From: JAWLBR01 sp041687495
GTDB taxonomy: Bacteria > Bacillota > Limnochordia > DTU087 > JAAYGB01
NCBI GenBank assembly: GCA_041687495.1
Contig: JAWLBR010000051.1
Coordinates: 1-20,844 of the forward strand
Direction of reading: 5' to 3'
Length of the DNA: 20,844 nt
Shown: positions 1-7,969 of the stretch, in pieces
Numbering within the stretch: position 1 is the stretch's first letter
Layout of the letters: the number at the start of each line of letters is the position of its first letter
Program-made: the position numbers and the translations under genes
The notes under the pieces: model-generated
Database searches by the model: none
What the model was told of the DNA's origin: nothing
What the model saw: the letters and a program-made list of their open reading frames with translations, nothing else

Positions 1-973
1 CCGTTTCCAACATCACCTGCACCGGCGCATCACCCGTGGTCCAAATACTGTTTTCCACTACATAGACCTTTTCGGCTCGGGCGTTGTTGGCATTCAACAG
101 CCCTACCTGTTTGATCTGGCGGTCTCTCAGCGTGGTTTTTCGGTCCAAGGTGTACAGATGGTATTCAAACAAGCTTTCTTCCTCAAACTGCGGCTGGGGT
201 GCCTGCAGAGAACGGGTTTGTATCGCCATTTCCATGTTCTTTGCCAGATTATCTTTGACCAAATTCACATCGCCAGCCACAAGCTGCAGCGAGGCGTTTT
301 CAAAGGTAGTTCCGCTGTTGTTTTCCAGGGTAACCCAACCGTTTAGGTCTAACTTCCCCGAGTCATCGTAGACGCCGACGTAATCTGCCTGCCAAGTCAG
401 GCCCCGGGTCAGGTAGGTCACTTCCACCAGATGCGTCCCGCTGTTTGGGCTTTCTACCAGCCACTTTAGCGTCGGCCGGGTGATTAGTCCCTCTGGTAAT
501 TTGGGCAGGCGCACCCGACCAGGAGGATCAATGAGGACATTCCCGCTGTCCAACACCACCAGCCCTCCGCCTTGGTAAGACATGAGCGTTACCCGCTTCG
601 CGACACCGCTGTCGTCGACAAGTTCTATTTCCTGCCCTAAGTACTTCTCCAGAAGTCGATTTTGGCTAACCAGGTCGAACTCAAAATTCTGTTCCAGGAC
701 GAAGGCAGCCGAATTGCTCAATGAACGGAAGTGCACCGAGGTAGGGTCGATCTTGGCGGCCACGTTGGTAATAGATACCTCTGTCCGTCCCGAATCCAGG
801 TGTATCCGCCGCAGATCTTTAACCAAGCCAAGGTCTTCATTGTACACAGTGACTGATAAACCCTCGGCACCCAAAGCACTAGTTTGCTGTGCCTGAACAC
901 CGCCGGTCACTCCCAGAGCTACCATGATGACAAGCACTGCGCCAAATACCGATCTTACTCTCCACTTTAACAA
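1..973 (-). CDS. DUF4139-type secreted protein, C-terminal part beyond the window
   Basis: This is an open minus-strand frame of 324 codons that runs off the window edge. I start it at the TTG at 973, which has an AGGAGG box at 986-981 seven bases upstream. The first ~29 residues form a signal peptide (basic start, hydrophobic core with FGAVLVIMVALG, cleavage near VQAQ), so the protein is exported. The rest is beta-rich. The stretch YLTRGLTWQADYVGVYD, followed by LNGWVTLENNSGTTFENA and LQLVAGDVN, is the signature I associate with DUF4139 proteins of unknown function. No catalytic residues can be named. It is divergent from the sugar-transport operon, with a 281-bp shared upstream region. The DUF4139 assignment rests on motif memory rather than a search, but the reading frame is secure because it is uninterrupted and has a matching start signal. 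Confidence 0.82.
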   Translation of the reverse strand, partial: MLKWRVRSVFGAVLVIMVALGVTGGVQAQQTSALGAEGLSVTVYNEDLGLVKDLRRIHLDSGRTEVSITNVAAKIDPTSVHFRSLSNSAAFVLEQNFEFDLVSQNRLLEKYLGQEIELVDDSGVAKRVTLMSYQGGGLVVLDSGNVLIDPPGRVRLPKLPEGLITRPTLKWLVESPNSGTHLVEVTYLTRGLTWQADYVGVYDDSGKLDLNGWVTLENNSGTTFENASLQLVAGDVNLVKDNLAKNMEMAIQTRSLQAPQPQFEEESLFEYHLYTLDRKTTLRDRQIKQVGLLNANNARAEKVYVVENSIWTTGDAPVQVMLET

Positions 974-1026
974 AGCGACTCCTCCTCTTCGTGCCACTCC
1001 TTGAGCCTAATATCTCGCTTTGCTAC

Positions 1027-1055
1027 ATTATACCTGTTCCAGCTAAATACAACCA
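1027..1055 (-). promoter_or_regulatory. Candidate promoter for the DUF4139-type gene
   Basis: A perfect -10 hexamer TATAAT reads on the minus strand at 1032-1027. A poor -35-like TGGTTG lies at 1055-1050 with a 17-base spacer. The -10 is about 54 bases upstream of the TTG start. Only the -10 is convincing. Confidence 0.4.
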
Positions 1056-1064
1056 GCGCTTCCT

Positions 1065-1082
1065 CTGCTGCAATTGCAACAG
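1065..1082. promoter_or_regulatory. 18-bp near-palindrome, candidate operator
   Basis: CTGCTGCAATTGCAACAG is an inverted repeat with a single mismatched pair, centred on CAATTG. It lies in the divergent region between the DUF4139-type gene and the sugar operon, about 10 bases upstream of the minus-strand promoter candidate and about 170 bases upstream of the binding-protein start. The position suits a repressor or activator site, but no regulator gene is in the window and the core does not match the CG-centred LacI-family consensus. Confidence 0.35.
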
Positions 1083-1254
1083 CAATCACAAAACGCAGAA
1101 AAGGGCGAATGATCGGAGGAAAGAGCGTGTCTCACAGGGAAGTAAACATTACGTAAAGAGAGGCAGATTTCACTTCGGCAGTAAAAAGGAGGGATCACGT
1201 TAAGGGGTCGACGCTATGATCGTAACAAGACTACAGGTTAGGAGGAATCAGAGT

Positions 1255-2550
1255 ATGAAGCGGACAGTTACTGCTCTACTGGTTTTGCTGACTCTAGTCG
1301 TGGGTCTTGGGGCGCCAGCCGCTGCGGCAAATCCTCAGCTGTCAGGAGAAATTGTGGTGTGGGGTTGGCCGGCAGCGGATCAGGCCTATGAGTCTGTCTT
1401 GGCTGGGTTCCACAAGCTGTATCCGAACATTAAGGTCAAGATCGAAATGATGCCAACAGAAGATCAGCACACTAAGCTGCTGACGTCCATGGCGGCGGGA
1501 TCTGGCGCCCCGGATGTGGCCATGATCGAGGCCGCTTGGGTAGGCCAGTTCACTGCTAGAGGTGGTCTGGTGGATCTACTGCAGCCACCGTTTGATGCTG
1601 GTCGTCACAAGGCTGACTTTGTCCCATATAAGTGGTCGCAGGCCACAACTCCCGATGGTCGACTCATTGCTATGCCGTGGGACATTGGCCCAGCAACCAT
1701 GTTCTACCGGGCCGACATTTTCCAAGAGGCCGGGCTTCCCTACGAACCAGAGGATGTGCGAGAGCACATTGACACTTGGGAAGCTTACATCGCGGCAGGC
1801 AAGAAAGTTACAATCCCCAACGAGCGGTTCATGTACACCGACTCCAACATTCTCTTCAACCTGTACTTCAACCAGCACAACTACTTCACCAAAGATGACT
1901 ATGAACCAGCTATCAATACTCCTGAGAATCTATACATGCTAAAAGTCGCCCAAAGCGCTCGTCAGGCGGGAATCGATGCCAACGTCGCCCAGTGGGGGCC
2001 TGAGTGGCAGGCTATGTTGGGCAATGGCAGCCTGGCTACTGAGTTCCTCGGGTCATGGTTTGGTGGGTTCTTGAAGGGCTGGATCGCCCCTGAGGCAGCC
2101 GGCAAGTGGCGGGTAGCCCCAATTCCCCACAACATGGGCGTCAACTGGGGTGGATCGTTCTTGGCTATCCCGGAACAGTCACAGAACAAGGAGCTGGCTT
2201 GGGCCTTTGTCGAGTACGCAATGGCTACATCTGAAGCACAGAACAAGATGTTTGAGGTCGTGGACTACTTCCCGGCATATACCCCGGCCTTTGACGATCC
2301 CATGTACGCCATGAGCGATCCATACTTCGGTGGCCAACAAACCCGGCAGCTGTGGGTTGAAGTTGCCAACCAAACCCCGGAGATCGTGGTCACTCCTTTG
2401 GACCGACAGGTGGCTAACAGCTTAGGCTCTGAAATCACTAGAATCATTGACCAAAACCTAGACCCAGAAAAGGGACTACGGGATGCAGAAGAAAAGGTGA
2501 TGCGGGAGATCCGCAGAGATTACCAGCGGTTTATCCGCAGCCTTAAGTAG
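1255..2550 (+). CDS. Sugar ABC transporter, extracytoplasmic substrate-binding protein (CUT1 type)
   Basis: This 431-aa solute-binding protein of the MalE-like family 1 captures sugars outside the cytoplasmic membrane and delivers them to the two permeases that follow. I chose the ATG at 1255 because GGAGG at 1241-1245 sits nine bases upstream; an ATG at 1216 would put 13 charged residues ahead of the signal peptide. Residues 1-25 are a classical signal peptide (KR, hydrophobic core, cleavage near AAAAN). There is no lipobox cysteine, so it should be a free periplasmic protein, which suits a diderm cell. The mature start SGEIVVWGWP and the later GSGAPDVAMIE segment are typical of sugar binders. 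It is first in an operon with two permeases and a GH42 enzyme, so the ligand is probably a galactose-containing oligosaccharide; that is inference. Confidence 0.9.
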   Translation: MKRTVTALLVLLTLVVGLGAPAAAANPQLSGEIVVWGWPAADQAYESVLAGFHKLYPNIKVKIEMMPTEDQHTKLLTSMAAGSGAPDVAMIEAAWVGQFTARGGLVDLLQPPFDAGRHKADFVPYKWSQATTPDGRLIAMPWDIGPATMFYRADIFQEAGLPYEPEDVREHIDTWEAYIAAGKKVTIPNERFMYTDSNILFNLYFNQHNYFTKDDYEPAINTPENLYMLKVAQSARQAGIDANVAQWGPEWQAMLGNGSLATEFLGSWFGGFLKGWIAPEAAGKWRVAPIPHNMGVNWGGSFLAIPEQSQNKELAWAFVEYAMATSEAQNKMFEVVDYFPAYTPAFDDPMYAMSDPYFGGQQTRQLWVEVANQTPEIVVTPLDRQVANSLGSEITRIIDQNLDPEKGLRDAEEKVMREIRRDYQRFIRSLK

Positions 2551-2560
2551 TGGCGGCACG

Positions 2561-2588
2561 GGGGAGGTCCCGGCAGCGGGGCCTTCCC
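2561..2588 (+). promoter_or_regulatory. Strong intercistronic hairpin between binding protein and first permease
   Basis: The 5' arm GGGGAGGTCCCG (2561-2572) and 3' arm CGGGGCCTTCCC (2577-2588) form a 12-bp stem, with two G-T wobbles, around a GCAG tetraloop. No T-run follows, so it is not a standard terminator. It starts 11 bases after the binding-protein stop and ends before the GGAGG of the permease. Such hairpins often stabilise the upstream message, which would raise binding-protein yield over permease; that role is inferred. Confidence 0.65.
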
Positions 2589-2615
2589 ACCTTCAACTAG
2601 ACTGGAGGCGAGACT

Positions 2616-3554
2616 ATGGCCCAGCCAAGCGTTGCAGCCAACCCCCGTCGGGGGATGGGATCCCGGATTCGGCGCTTTGTCCGCAGATACGGGGTGCCGT
2701 ACACCTACATTGCCCCCTTCTACATTCTGTTTCTGGTATTTGGGGCTTTCCCGATTTTGTTCTCATTTTACCTGAGTTTCCATGACTGGGATGGTATTTC
2801 GGAAGCGTTTTTCGTCGGTTTCGAGAACTACGCTTTTCTTTTTACTGACCCCGTTTTTTGGCAGTCCATGTACAACACTTTGTTTATTGCTGTTGTGGCT
2901 CACGTACCGATGCTCCTGACCGCATTAGTCCTGGCTTTCTTAGTTGATCTGATCAAGAACCGGCGGTTGCAGGAGATTGTGCGTACGGGATATTTTCTTC
3001 CTGCGGTGACGTCGTCAGTTGCGGTGGCGATGGTGTTTTCCACACTGTACGGAACTCGGTATGGCTTTATCAACTGGATCCTGACATCCATCGGCTTGTC
3101 GCCAATAGACTGGTGGGGAGGTACGGGGTTCTGGGTGAAGCCCGCGATTATCATTTTGTTCATCTGGCGCTGGTTGGGATGGAACATGATCATCTACTTG
3201 GCAGGGCTGCAGGGAATAGATCACTCCTTGTATGAAGCCGCTGCCATCGATGGGGCTACGAAGTCTCAGATTTTCCTGCGGATTACTGTACCTTTATTGA
3301 TCCCCGTCATCCTGTTTACACTGATTCAGTCGACCATCGGCGGGATCACTATCTTTGACGAGCCATTTGTGTTGGCGGGAACCTCAGGAGGAACAGGAAA
3401 GGCGGGACTGACCCTGGCCCTGAACCTATACAACGAAGCCTTTGGTTACGGCAACTTCGGATACGCGTCGGCATTTGCCTATGCGATCACGGCTCTGATC
3501 ATGATCATCTCGCTGGTTAATCTGCGCCTATTTGGATTTGGGCGAGCCCGTTAG
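2616..3554 (+). CDS. Sugar ABC transporter permease, MalF-like
   Basis: This 312-aa inner-membrane subunit of a CUT1 importer should pair with the next gene's product to form the translocation pore. The ATG at 2616 follows GGAGG (2604-2608) by seven bases. A basic N-terminus (residues 11-24) precedes a hydrophobic segment at about 29-52, and further membrane spans follow. The ATPase-docking EAA loop is visible at residues 207-230 (YEAAAIDGATKSQIFLRITV), with the usual EAA, DG and hydrophobic pattern. Length and motif fit the MalF/UgpA branch; it lacks the long periplasmic loop of enterobacterial MalF. Its stop is built into the AGGAGG of the next permease, so the two are tightly coupled. No ATP-binding subunit is encoded nearby, so a shared MsmK/MalK-type ATPase elsewhere is expected. 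Confidence 0.92.
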   Translation: MAQPSVAANPRRGMGSRIRRFVRRYGVPYTYIAPFYILFLVFGAFPILFSFYLSFHDWDGISEAFFVGFENYAFLFTDPVFWQSMYNTLFIAVVAHVPMLLTALVLAFLVDLIKNRRLQEIVRTGYFLPAVTSSVAVAMVFSTLYGTRYGFINWILTSIGLSPIDWWGGTGFWVKPAIIILFIWRWLGWNMIIYLAGLQGIDHSLYEAAAIDGATKSQIFLRITVPLLIPVILFTLIQSTIGGITIFDEPFVLAGTSGGTGKAGLTLALNLYNEAFGYGNFGYASAFAYAITALIMIISLVNLRLFGFGRAR

Positions 3555-3566
3555 GAGGGGTGAACT

Positions 3567-4451
3567 ATGGCCATCGGCAAAACTGCAAGGGAACAGACCG
3601 GAAAAGAGCCATCAGCTACAGCAAAGATCCCCTTGAGGAGCATTGTACTGTGGGCGCTGGTTACCTTAGGGATTCTGTTTTCGGCGTTCCCCTTCTATTG
3701 GATGTTTGTTTTGGCGACGCAGACAGCCCAGAAGGTCTTCAGCTTCCCACCCCCACTTTGGTTTGGGGCTGAGGCGCTCAGCAACTATCGGGAAGTGCTG
3801 GAGGTTATCCCTTTCTGGCGCAACTTCATGAACAGTGCGGTGATCTCAGTGACGCAGACCGCGCTGGTGTTGCTGTTCAGCGCTATGGGTGGGTATGCCT
3901 TCGCCATGTATGATTTTCCCGGCAAGCGACAGTTGTTTGTCTTTATGCTGGCGACCATGATGATTCCAGGGATTGTGCAGGTTGTCCCCTGGTTCATGAT
4001 GATGCGCTGGTTGGGTTGGGTTAATGACTTTAAGGGACTGATCATCCCCGGTGCAGTGAGCGCTTTTGGGGTCTTCTGGATGCGGCAGTACATCGAGGGC
4101 AGCGTTCCCCATGAGTTGCTGGATGCTGCGAGGATTGACGGGTGCCCTGAGTTCACCATTTTGTTCCGAGTGGTAATTAGCTTGCTGAAACCAGCTCTGG
4201 GTGCCTTGGGGATTATGACCTTCATGGGTTCTTGGAACAACTTCATGCAACCGTTGATTCTGCTGCGGGAGACGAGTCGCTTTACGCTGCCGGTAGCCCT
4301 TTCGCTGCTCAAGGGTGATCCGTACAGGGGAACCAACTACGCAGTCCTGATGGCTGGGACGGCCATGGCTGTCCTTCCCATACTGACCGTGTTCGTGTTT
4401 TCCGCTAAACGCTTTATGGCCGGCCTAACGGCCGGAGCGATCAAGGGATAA
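3567..4451 (+). CDS. Sugar ABC transporter permease, MalG-like
   Basis: This is the second permease of the CUT1 importer, 294 aa. Its start ATG at 3567 has a full AGGAGGGG box at 3553-3560 overlapping the stop of the preceding gene. A hydrophilic N-terminus of about 22 residues leads into the first span (about 25-50). The EAA loop is at roughly residues 183-208 (HELLDAARIDGCPEFTILF), which is the contact for the missing ATPase. The C-terminus, ending in FSAKRFMAGLTAGAIKG, is typical of MalG-like subunits. A GH42 galactosidase starts 33 bases downstream, which supports a galactoside substrate. Family placement is secure; substrate is inferred from context. Confidence 0.93.
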   Translation: MAIGKTAREQTGKEPSATAKIPLRSIVLWALVTLGILFSAFPFYWMFVLATQTAQKVFSFPPPLWFGAEALSNYREVLEVIPFWRNFMNSAVISVTQTALVLLFSAMGGYAFAMYDFPGKRQLFVFMLATMMIPGIVQVVPWFMMMRWLGWVNDFKGLIIPGAVSAFGVFWMRQYIEGSVPHELLDAARIDGCPEFTILFRVVISLLKPALGALGIMTFMGSWNNFMQPLILLRETSRFTLPVALSLLKGDPYRGTNYAVLMAGTAMAVLPILTVFVFSAKRFMAGLTAGAIKG

Positions 4452-4484
4452 GCAGATAGATATTTTCGGAAAGGGGATATCGCT

Positions 4485-6479
4485 GTGTACTTTGGTGCTG
4501 ACTACTACCCAGAACACTGGCCCCGGGAAAGATGGGAACAGGATGCCCGTCTTATGGCAGAGGCTAACCTCAACGTTGTTCGGATGGCAGAGTTTGCTTG
4601 GTCAAAGCTTGAGCCCGAGGAAGGCACCTATGACTTTTCCTGGTTGGACGAGGCCATTGCGGTTTTGGCCGAGCAGGGGATCAAGACGGTACTGGGCACA
4701 CCGACCGCGACGCCACCGAAGTGGCTGATGGACAAATGTCCAGACATTTATATGAAGGACCGGTTTGGCAGGGTGCGGGGATTTGGCAGCCGGCGCCATT
4801 ACTGCTATAACAACCCTAACTATCATCGCTATACCAAGGGGATAGTAGCGGCCATGGCAGAGCACTACAAGGATCACCCGCATGTGGTGGGCTGGCAGAT
4901 CGACAACGAGTTTGGCTGCCAAGACACCGGCCAGTGCTATTGTGAAGTCTGCCGCGGCGAGTTTGTGCGCTGGCTTCAAGGAAAGTACGGCTCGCTGGAA
5001 GCGCTGAACAAGGCGTGGGGGACGGTCTTCTGGAGCCAGATTTACACCGAGTGGGATCAGATTATCCTTCCCACATATACGGTTTGCGAGGACTCTGATC
5101 CCAGATTCCACGGACATAACCCAGGACTACTGCTGGATTTTTTTCGGTTCTCATCGGACTCCATTGTGGGGTACCAGAAGCTGCAGGTGGATGAGATCCG
5201 AGGGGTGGCAAATCAACCTATCACCCATAATCTGATGGGGCACTTCCCAGAAATCGACTACTTTAAGTTGGGTCAGGACCTGGATTTTGTCTCCTGGGAC
5301 AACTACCCGGCCATGCCCTTCCACAAGAGTTCGTATCAGTCGGTGGCCATGGCCCATGATCTCATGCGGGGAATTAAGAATCAGAACTTCTGGGTGATGG
5401 AAGAGCAGAGCGGTCCCTGCGGCTGGAGCGTTCTCGGGGACACTCCAGCTCCCGGGCAGATTCGGCTGTGGACCTATCAGGCTGTTGCCCATGGGGCCGA
5501 TGCTATCGTGTACTTCCGTTGGCGGGCCTGCTCGTTTGGAGCGGAAGAGTACTGGTACGGCATCCTTGATCACGATGGAGTGCCTCGGCGCCGCTATCGG
5601 GAGATTCAGCAGACGGGCCAAGAGCTGGCGCAGGCGGCGCAGGTGTTGGAAGGCGCAAAGGTTCTAGCCGATGTGGCGATTGTTAAGTCGTACGACAATT
5701 TGTGGAGTCATCGGTTCCAACCCCATAACGCTAAATTTGACTACGCCGCGCTGTTGTACAGCTATTACAACACCTTTATGGCCAACAACATCAACACCGA
5801 TGTGGTGTCCATCGACGCTGATCTAGGCAAGTATAAGCTGGTGGTAATGCCAGCCTTTAACCTCATGCGAGAAGACATCCGCATAAAGCTCGAGAAATAT
5901 GTGGCTGCGGGCGGCAATCTGGTCTTGACCTATCGCTCGGGAACTAGGGATTGGAACAACAGCATGACTACCGAGACTCTACCAGGGCCATTTGGTCATC
6001 TCGCTGGAGTAGAAGTTGAGGAATTTGACTCACTCAACCACGGCCGGACCGTCCCGGTAACGGGAGTGATGGGCGAGGGAAAAGCCGCGGTGTGGTGCGA
6101 CTTACTCAATCCCCAGGGAGCTCAGGTCTTAGCCACCTACGCTGGGCAGTTCAACCAGGGGCAAGCCGCCATCACGGTCAACGACTTTGGCCACGGTAAG
6201 GTCTATTACGTTGGCTGTGATCTGGACGATGACAGCCTCACTGCCCTGATGCGGGAAATTGCGAAGGCGGCGACGGTGCAGCCGGTACTGCCGGATCCTC
6301 AGATCGGCGTTGAAGTAGTGAAAAAAGAAAAGGGCGGCAAGGAATTCCTTGTTTTGCTCAACCACAACAGTAATCCGGTTACTGTCCCGGTGCCGCGGGG
6401 ATACACAGAGGTGCTTTCCGGAGAGCAAGTAGAGGACGTGTGCCAACTGGAACCGTTTGGGGTAGCAATTTTGACCTAA
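4485..6479 (+). CDS. GH42 beta-galactosidase
   Basis: This 664-aa family 42 glycoside hydrolase removes terminal beta-D-galactose from oligosaccharides by a retaining mechanism. The GTG at 4485 is preceded by an AAGGGG box. The sequence opens with GADYYPEHW, the family hallmark. The acid/base is Glu142 in IDNEFG and the nucleophile is most likely Glu306 in VMEEQSGP, with Glu307 beside it. Four cysteines (107, 151, 153, 156) match the zinc site known from Thermus GH42 enzymes. A TIM barrel fills about residues 1-380, followed by a trimerisation-like domain (about 390-600) and a short beta domain ending in LEPFGVAILT. Full length for the family. No signal peptide, so it acts in the cytoplasm on sugars brought in by the preceding transporter, in the same operon. 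The exact linkage preference cannot be read from the sequence. Confidence 0.95.
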   Translation: MYFGADYYPEHWPRERWEQDARLMAEANLNVVRMAEFAWSKLEPEEGTYDFSWLDEAIAVLAEQGIKTVLGTPTATPPKWLMDKCPDIYMKDRFGRVRGFGSRRHYCYNNPNYHRYTKGIVAAMAEHYKDHPHVVGWQIDNEFGCQDTGQCYCEVCRGEFVRWLQGKYGSLEALNKAWGTVFWSQIYTEWDQIILPTYTVCEDSDPRFHGHNPGLLLDFFRFSSDSIVGYQKLQVDEIRGVANQPITHNLMGHFPEIDYFKLGQDLDFVSWDNYPAMPFHKSSYQSVAMAHDLMRGIKNQNFWVMEEQSGPCGWSVLGDTPAPGQIRLWTYQAVAHGADAIVYFRWRACSFGAEEYWYGILDHDGVPRRRYREIQQTGQELAQAAQVLEGAKVLADVAIVKSYDNLWSHRFQPHNAKFDYAALLYSYYNTFMANNINTDVVSIDADLGKYKLVVMPAFNLMREDIRIKLEKYVAAGGNLVLTYRSGTRDWNNSMTTETLPGPFGHLAGVEVEEFDSLNHGRTVPVTGVMGEGKAAVWCDLLNPQGAQVLATYAGQFNQGQAAITVNDFGHGKVYYVGCDLDDDSLTALMREIAKAATVQPVLPDPQIGVEVVKKEKGGKEFLVLLNHNSNPVTVPVPRGYTEVLSGEQVEDVCQLEPFGVAILT

Positions 6480-6495
6480 GCAGCAGAGTACAAGG

Positions 6496-6526
6496 ACCCC
6501 TCAGACTCTAGGTCTGGGGGGTTTTC
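6496..6526 (+). terminator. Intrinsic terminator of the sugar-transport/GH42 operon
   Basis: The arms CCCCTCAGAC (6497-6506) and GTCTGGGGGG (6512-6521) form a 10-bp GC-rich stem with one T-G pair and a five-base loop. A TTTT run follows at 6522-6525. It lies 17 bases after the GH42 stop. Confidence 0.88.
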
Positions 6527-6688
6527 CTGTGCGTTCTGAGGTATTGTATGGATGGGGGGCAGCCCAATGCCAATCGTGGCGGGAGACGCAGGGGAAAGAT
6601 CAGGATTAGCGAATTGAGTTGAATAAACAGCTTACCCACCAGTGAGTAGCTATACTAACCTAGACACTAACATGTGAGGAGAATGAAA

Positions 6689-7183
6689 GTGATATTTTGC
6701 TCTTTGCAGCGGGCGGAAAAGCAGCTGCCCCAGACAGCAACCGTACAGAAGGCTGTGGCCTGGCTGCAGTCGGTTGCGGACGACAATGCAGTGCAGGAGG
6801 CCATTGCCAAACTGGAGCTGGATGATGTGGGGCGAATCGAACTGGATGGCAGGAAAATGTTTGCCCTGCTCAACCACTACACAACCAAGCCCAGGAATGA
6901 GGCCAAGCTGGAGTCCCATCGCAAGTACATAGACATACAGTATATGTATGAAGGGGTCGAGCGGCATTACTTGGATGACGTCGACAAGGCAGCGGAGACC
7001 GCTGCGTACAACGAAGGAAAAGACATTACTTTCTATGCCATGACCGATACCGCCATGGGATTTTCCTTGAGGCAAGGCTGGGTAGCCGTGTACTTCCCCG
7101 GTGATGCCCACGCACCGGGCCTGGCCGAGAAAGAACCGGAGCGCATCAAAAAGATTGTTGTCAAGATCGCGGTAGACGCCTAA
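6689..7183 (+). CDS. YhcH/YjgK/YiaL (EbgC-like) cupin-fold protein
   Basis: This 164-aa protein belongs to the YhcH/YjgK/YiaL family, which includes EbgC, the small subunit of the Ebg beta-galactosidase of E. coli. Visible family motifs are ESHRKYIDIQYMYEG in the middle and VYFPGDAHAPG near the C-terminus; the conserved His and Asp/Glu residues there usually bind a metal in the jelly-roll. I start at GTG 6689, giving MIFCSLQ like YiaL, because AGGAG (6677-6681) is seven bases upstream. GTG 6674 or ATG 6683 are in frame, but the first lacks a ribosome site and the second sits one base from it. It follows the GH42 gene but beyond a terminator, so it is probably a separate unit. Likely roles are galactosidase support or sugar-anomer handling; neither is proven. 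Confidence 0.85.
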   Translation: MIFCSLQRAEKQLPQTATVQKAVAWLQSVADDNAVQEAIAKLELDDVGRIELDGRKMFALLNHYTTKPRNEAKLESHRKYIDIQYMYEGVERHYLDDVDKAAETAAYNEGKDITFYAMTDTAMGFSLRQGWVAVYFPGDAHAPGLAEKEPERIKKIVVKIAVDA

Positions 7184-7226
7184 GTCTGAGGCTGTATCAG
7201 AGGATCGCTGTTTCAAACATTGGCGA

Positions 7227-7258
7227 CAGTGAGAGCTCCCCCCGGGGAGTTCTCACTG
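7227..7258. terminator. Bidirectional hairpin terminator between convergent genes
   Basis: The arms CAGTGAGAGCTCCCC (7227-7241) and GGGGAGTTCTCACTG (7244-7258) form a 15-bp stem with one G-T pair. It sits between two converging stop codons (7183 and 7286). T-runs are weak on both sides, so termination strength is uncertain. Confidence 0.7.
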
Positions 7259-7285
7259 CATATTGCTTTGGTTTACTTTAGCTTA

Positions 7286-7969
7286 CTAGAATCGGTATGA
7301 AGCCCCAAGGTACAGACCAGAAAACTCAAAGTTGAGATCTTCATCCTGCGGTTGCAGTGCATACCGCTGGAATCGGTAACCCCCGGTAATCTGCATGGAC
7401 GAGTAGTGGTATTTCCCACCGATATCCAGGGACAATAGCGAAGCGTCCGTGTCGGCGCCGGCGACCTTGGCTGCCAGCAAAGGAGAGTACAAGACTTCTC
7501 CGCGTAAGGTCAAACCTCTGCCCCAGGGAACTTCCGCCGTTCCGCCCATGTACAAGCCAGAGATGGTAGTGGACTCGTTGGGACCCGATCCCAGTCCCCA
7601 GTCGGAGTTCAAAGTCGTTCGCAGGTAGCCCCCGTTGGCTCTGACAAATGGGATTAGAAGATATGAACCGCCCAACCGGAGTGTGGTCAGGTCTGTATCG
7701 GAATACCAGACTTCCTTGCCCCCGGATTTGAATTCATCGCTTTCTCCAAACGAGTAAGCAGCTGTGAAATCAACTAGTTTAGTTACATTTAACTCGGCGC
7801 TAAGGGTTGTCAGATTCATTCCGGCAGTTGCTTCTTCCCAGTCAGTAGAGATCTTGCTCAATGACATCCACTCGTCAGCGTTAAGCGAGAACGTCTGCGC
7901 TCCGACACCCACGGTCATCAAGCCAATCAAAAGCATTACAACCAACACACCTACTACTTGCTTTGTCAC
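7286..7969 (-). CDS. Small outer-membrane beta-barrel protein
   Basis: This is a 227-aa exported protein that I predict folds as an outer-membrane barrel. The GTG at 7969 has a GGGAGG box seven bases upstream; the frame is open further upstream but that stretch is non-coding. Residues 1-25 are a signal peptide (TKQVVGVLVVMLLIGLMTVGVGA, cleaved before Q). The mature part alternates hydrophobic and polar residues, with many Tyr, Gly and Phe, for example LRLGGSYLLIP, GGYLRTTLN and ITGGYRFQRYAL. It ends in LGASYRF, the C-terminal aromatic signature recognised by the BAM machinery. The length could suit about eight to ten strands. No family is recognised. It is convergent with the cupin gene and could be a small porin or structural barrel. 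Barrel fold is well supported; function is unknown. Confidence 0.75.
   Translation of the reverse strand: MTKQVVGVLVVMLLIGLMTVGVGAQTFSLNADEWMSLSKISTDWEEATAGMNLTTLSAELNVTKLVDFTAAYSFGESDEFKSGGKEVWYSDTDLTTLRLGGSYLLIPFVRANGGYLRTTLNSDWGLGSGPNESTTISGLYMGGTAEVPWGRGLTLRGEVLYSPLLAAKVAGADTDASLLSLDIGGKYHYSSMQITGGYRFQRYALQPQDEDLNFEFSGLYLGASYRF

Noticed and set aside
991..1203. 70-codon plus-strand frame between the DUF4139-type gene and the sugar operon
   Set aside because: It has no ribosome binding site, a basic Cys/Asn/Lys-rich composition unlike its neighbours, and it overlaps the promoter candidate and palindrome.
1216..1254. Upstream ATG for the substrate-binding protein
   Set aside because: It lacks a ribosome site and would place 13 charged residues before the signal peptide; GGAGG at 1241-1245 fits the ATG at 1255.
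3785..4336. Long minus-strand frame (183 codons) inside the second permease gene
   Set aside because: It lies wholly antisense to a well-supported permease, is rich in Ser, Pro and Thr without a recognisable fold, and has no start signal.
6614..6656. Promoter for the cupin gene (TTGAGT/TTGAAT with TATACT at 6651)
   Set aside because: TATACT is a fair -10, but the only -35-like hexamers are about 26 or more bases away, too far for a standard promoter.
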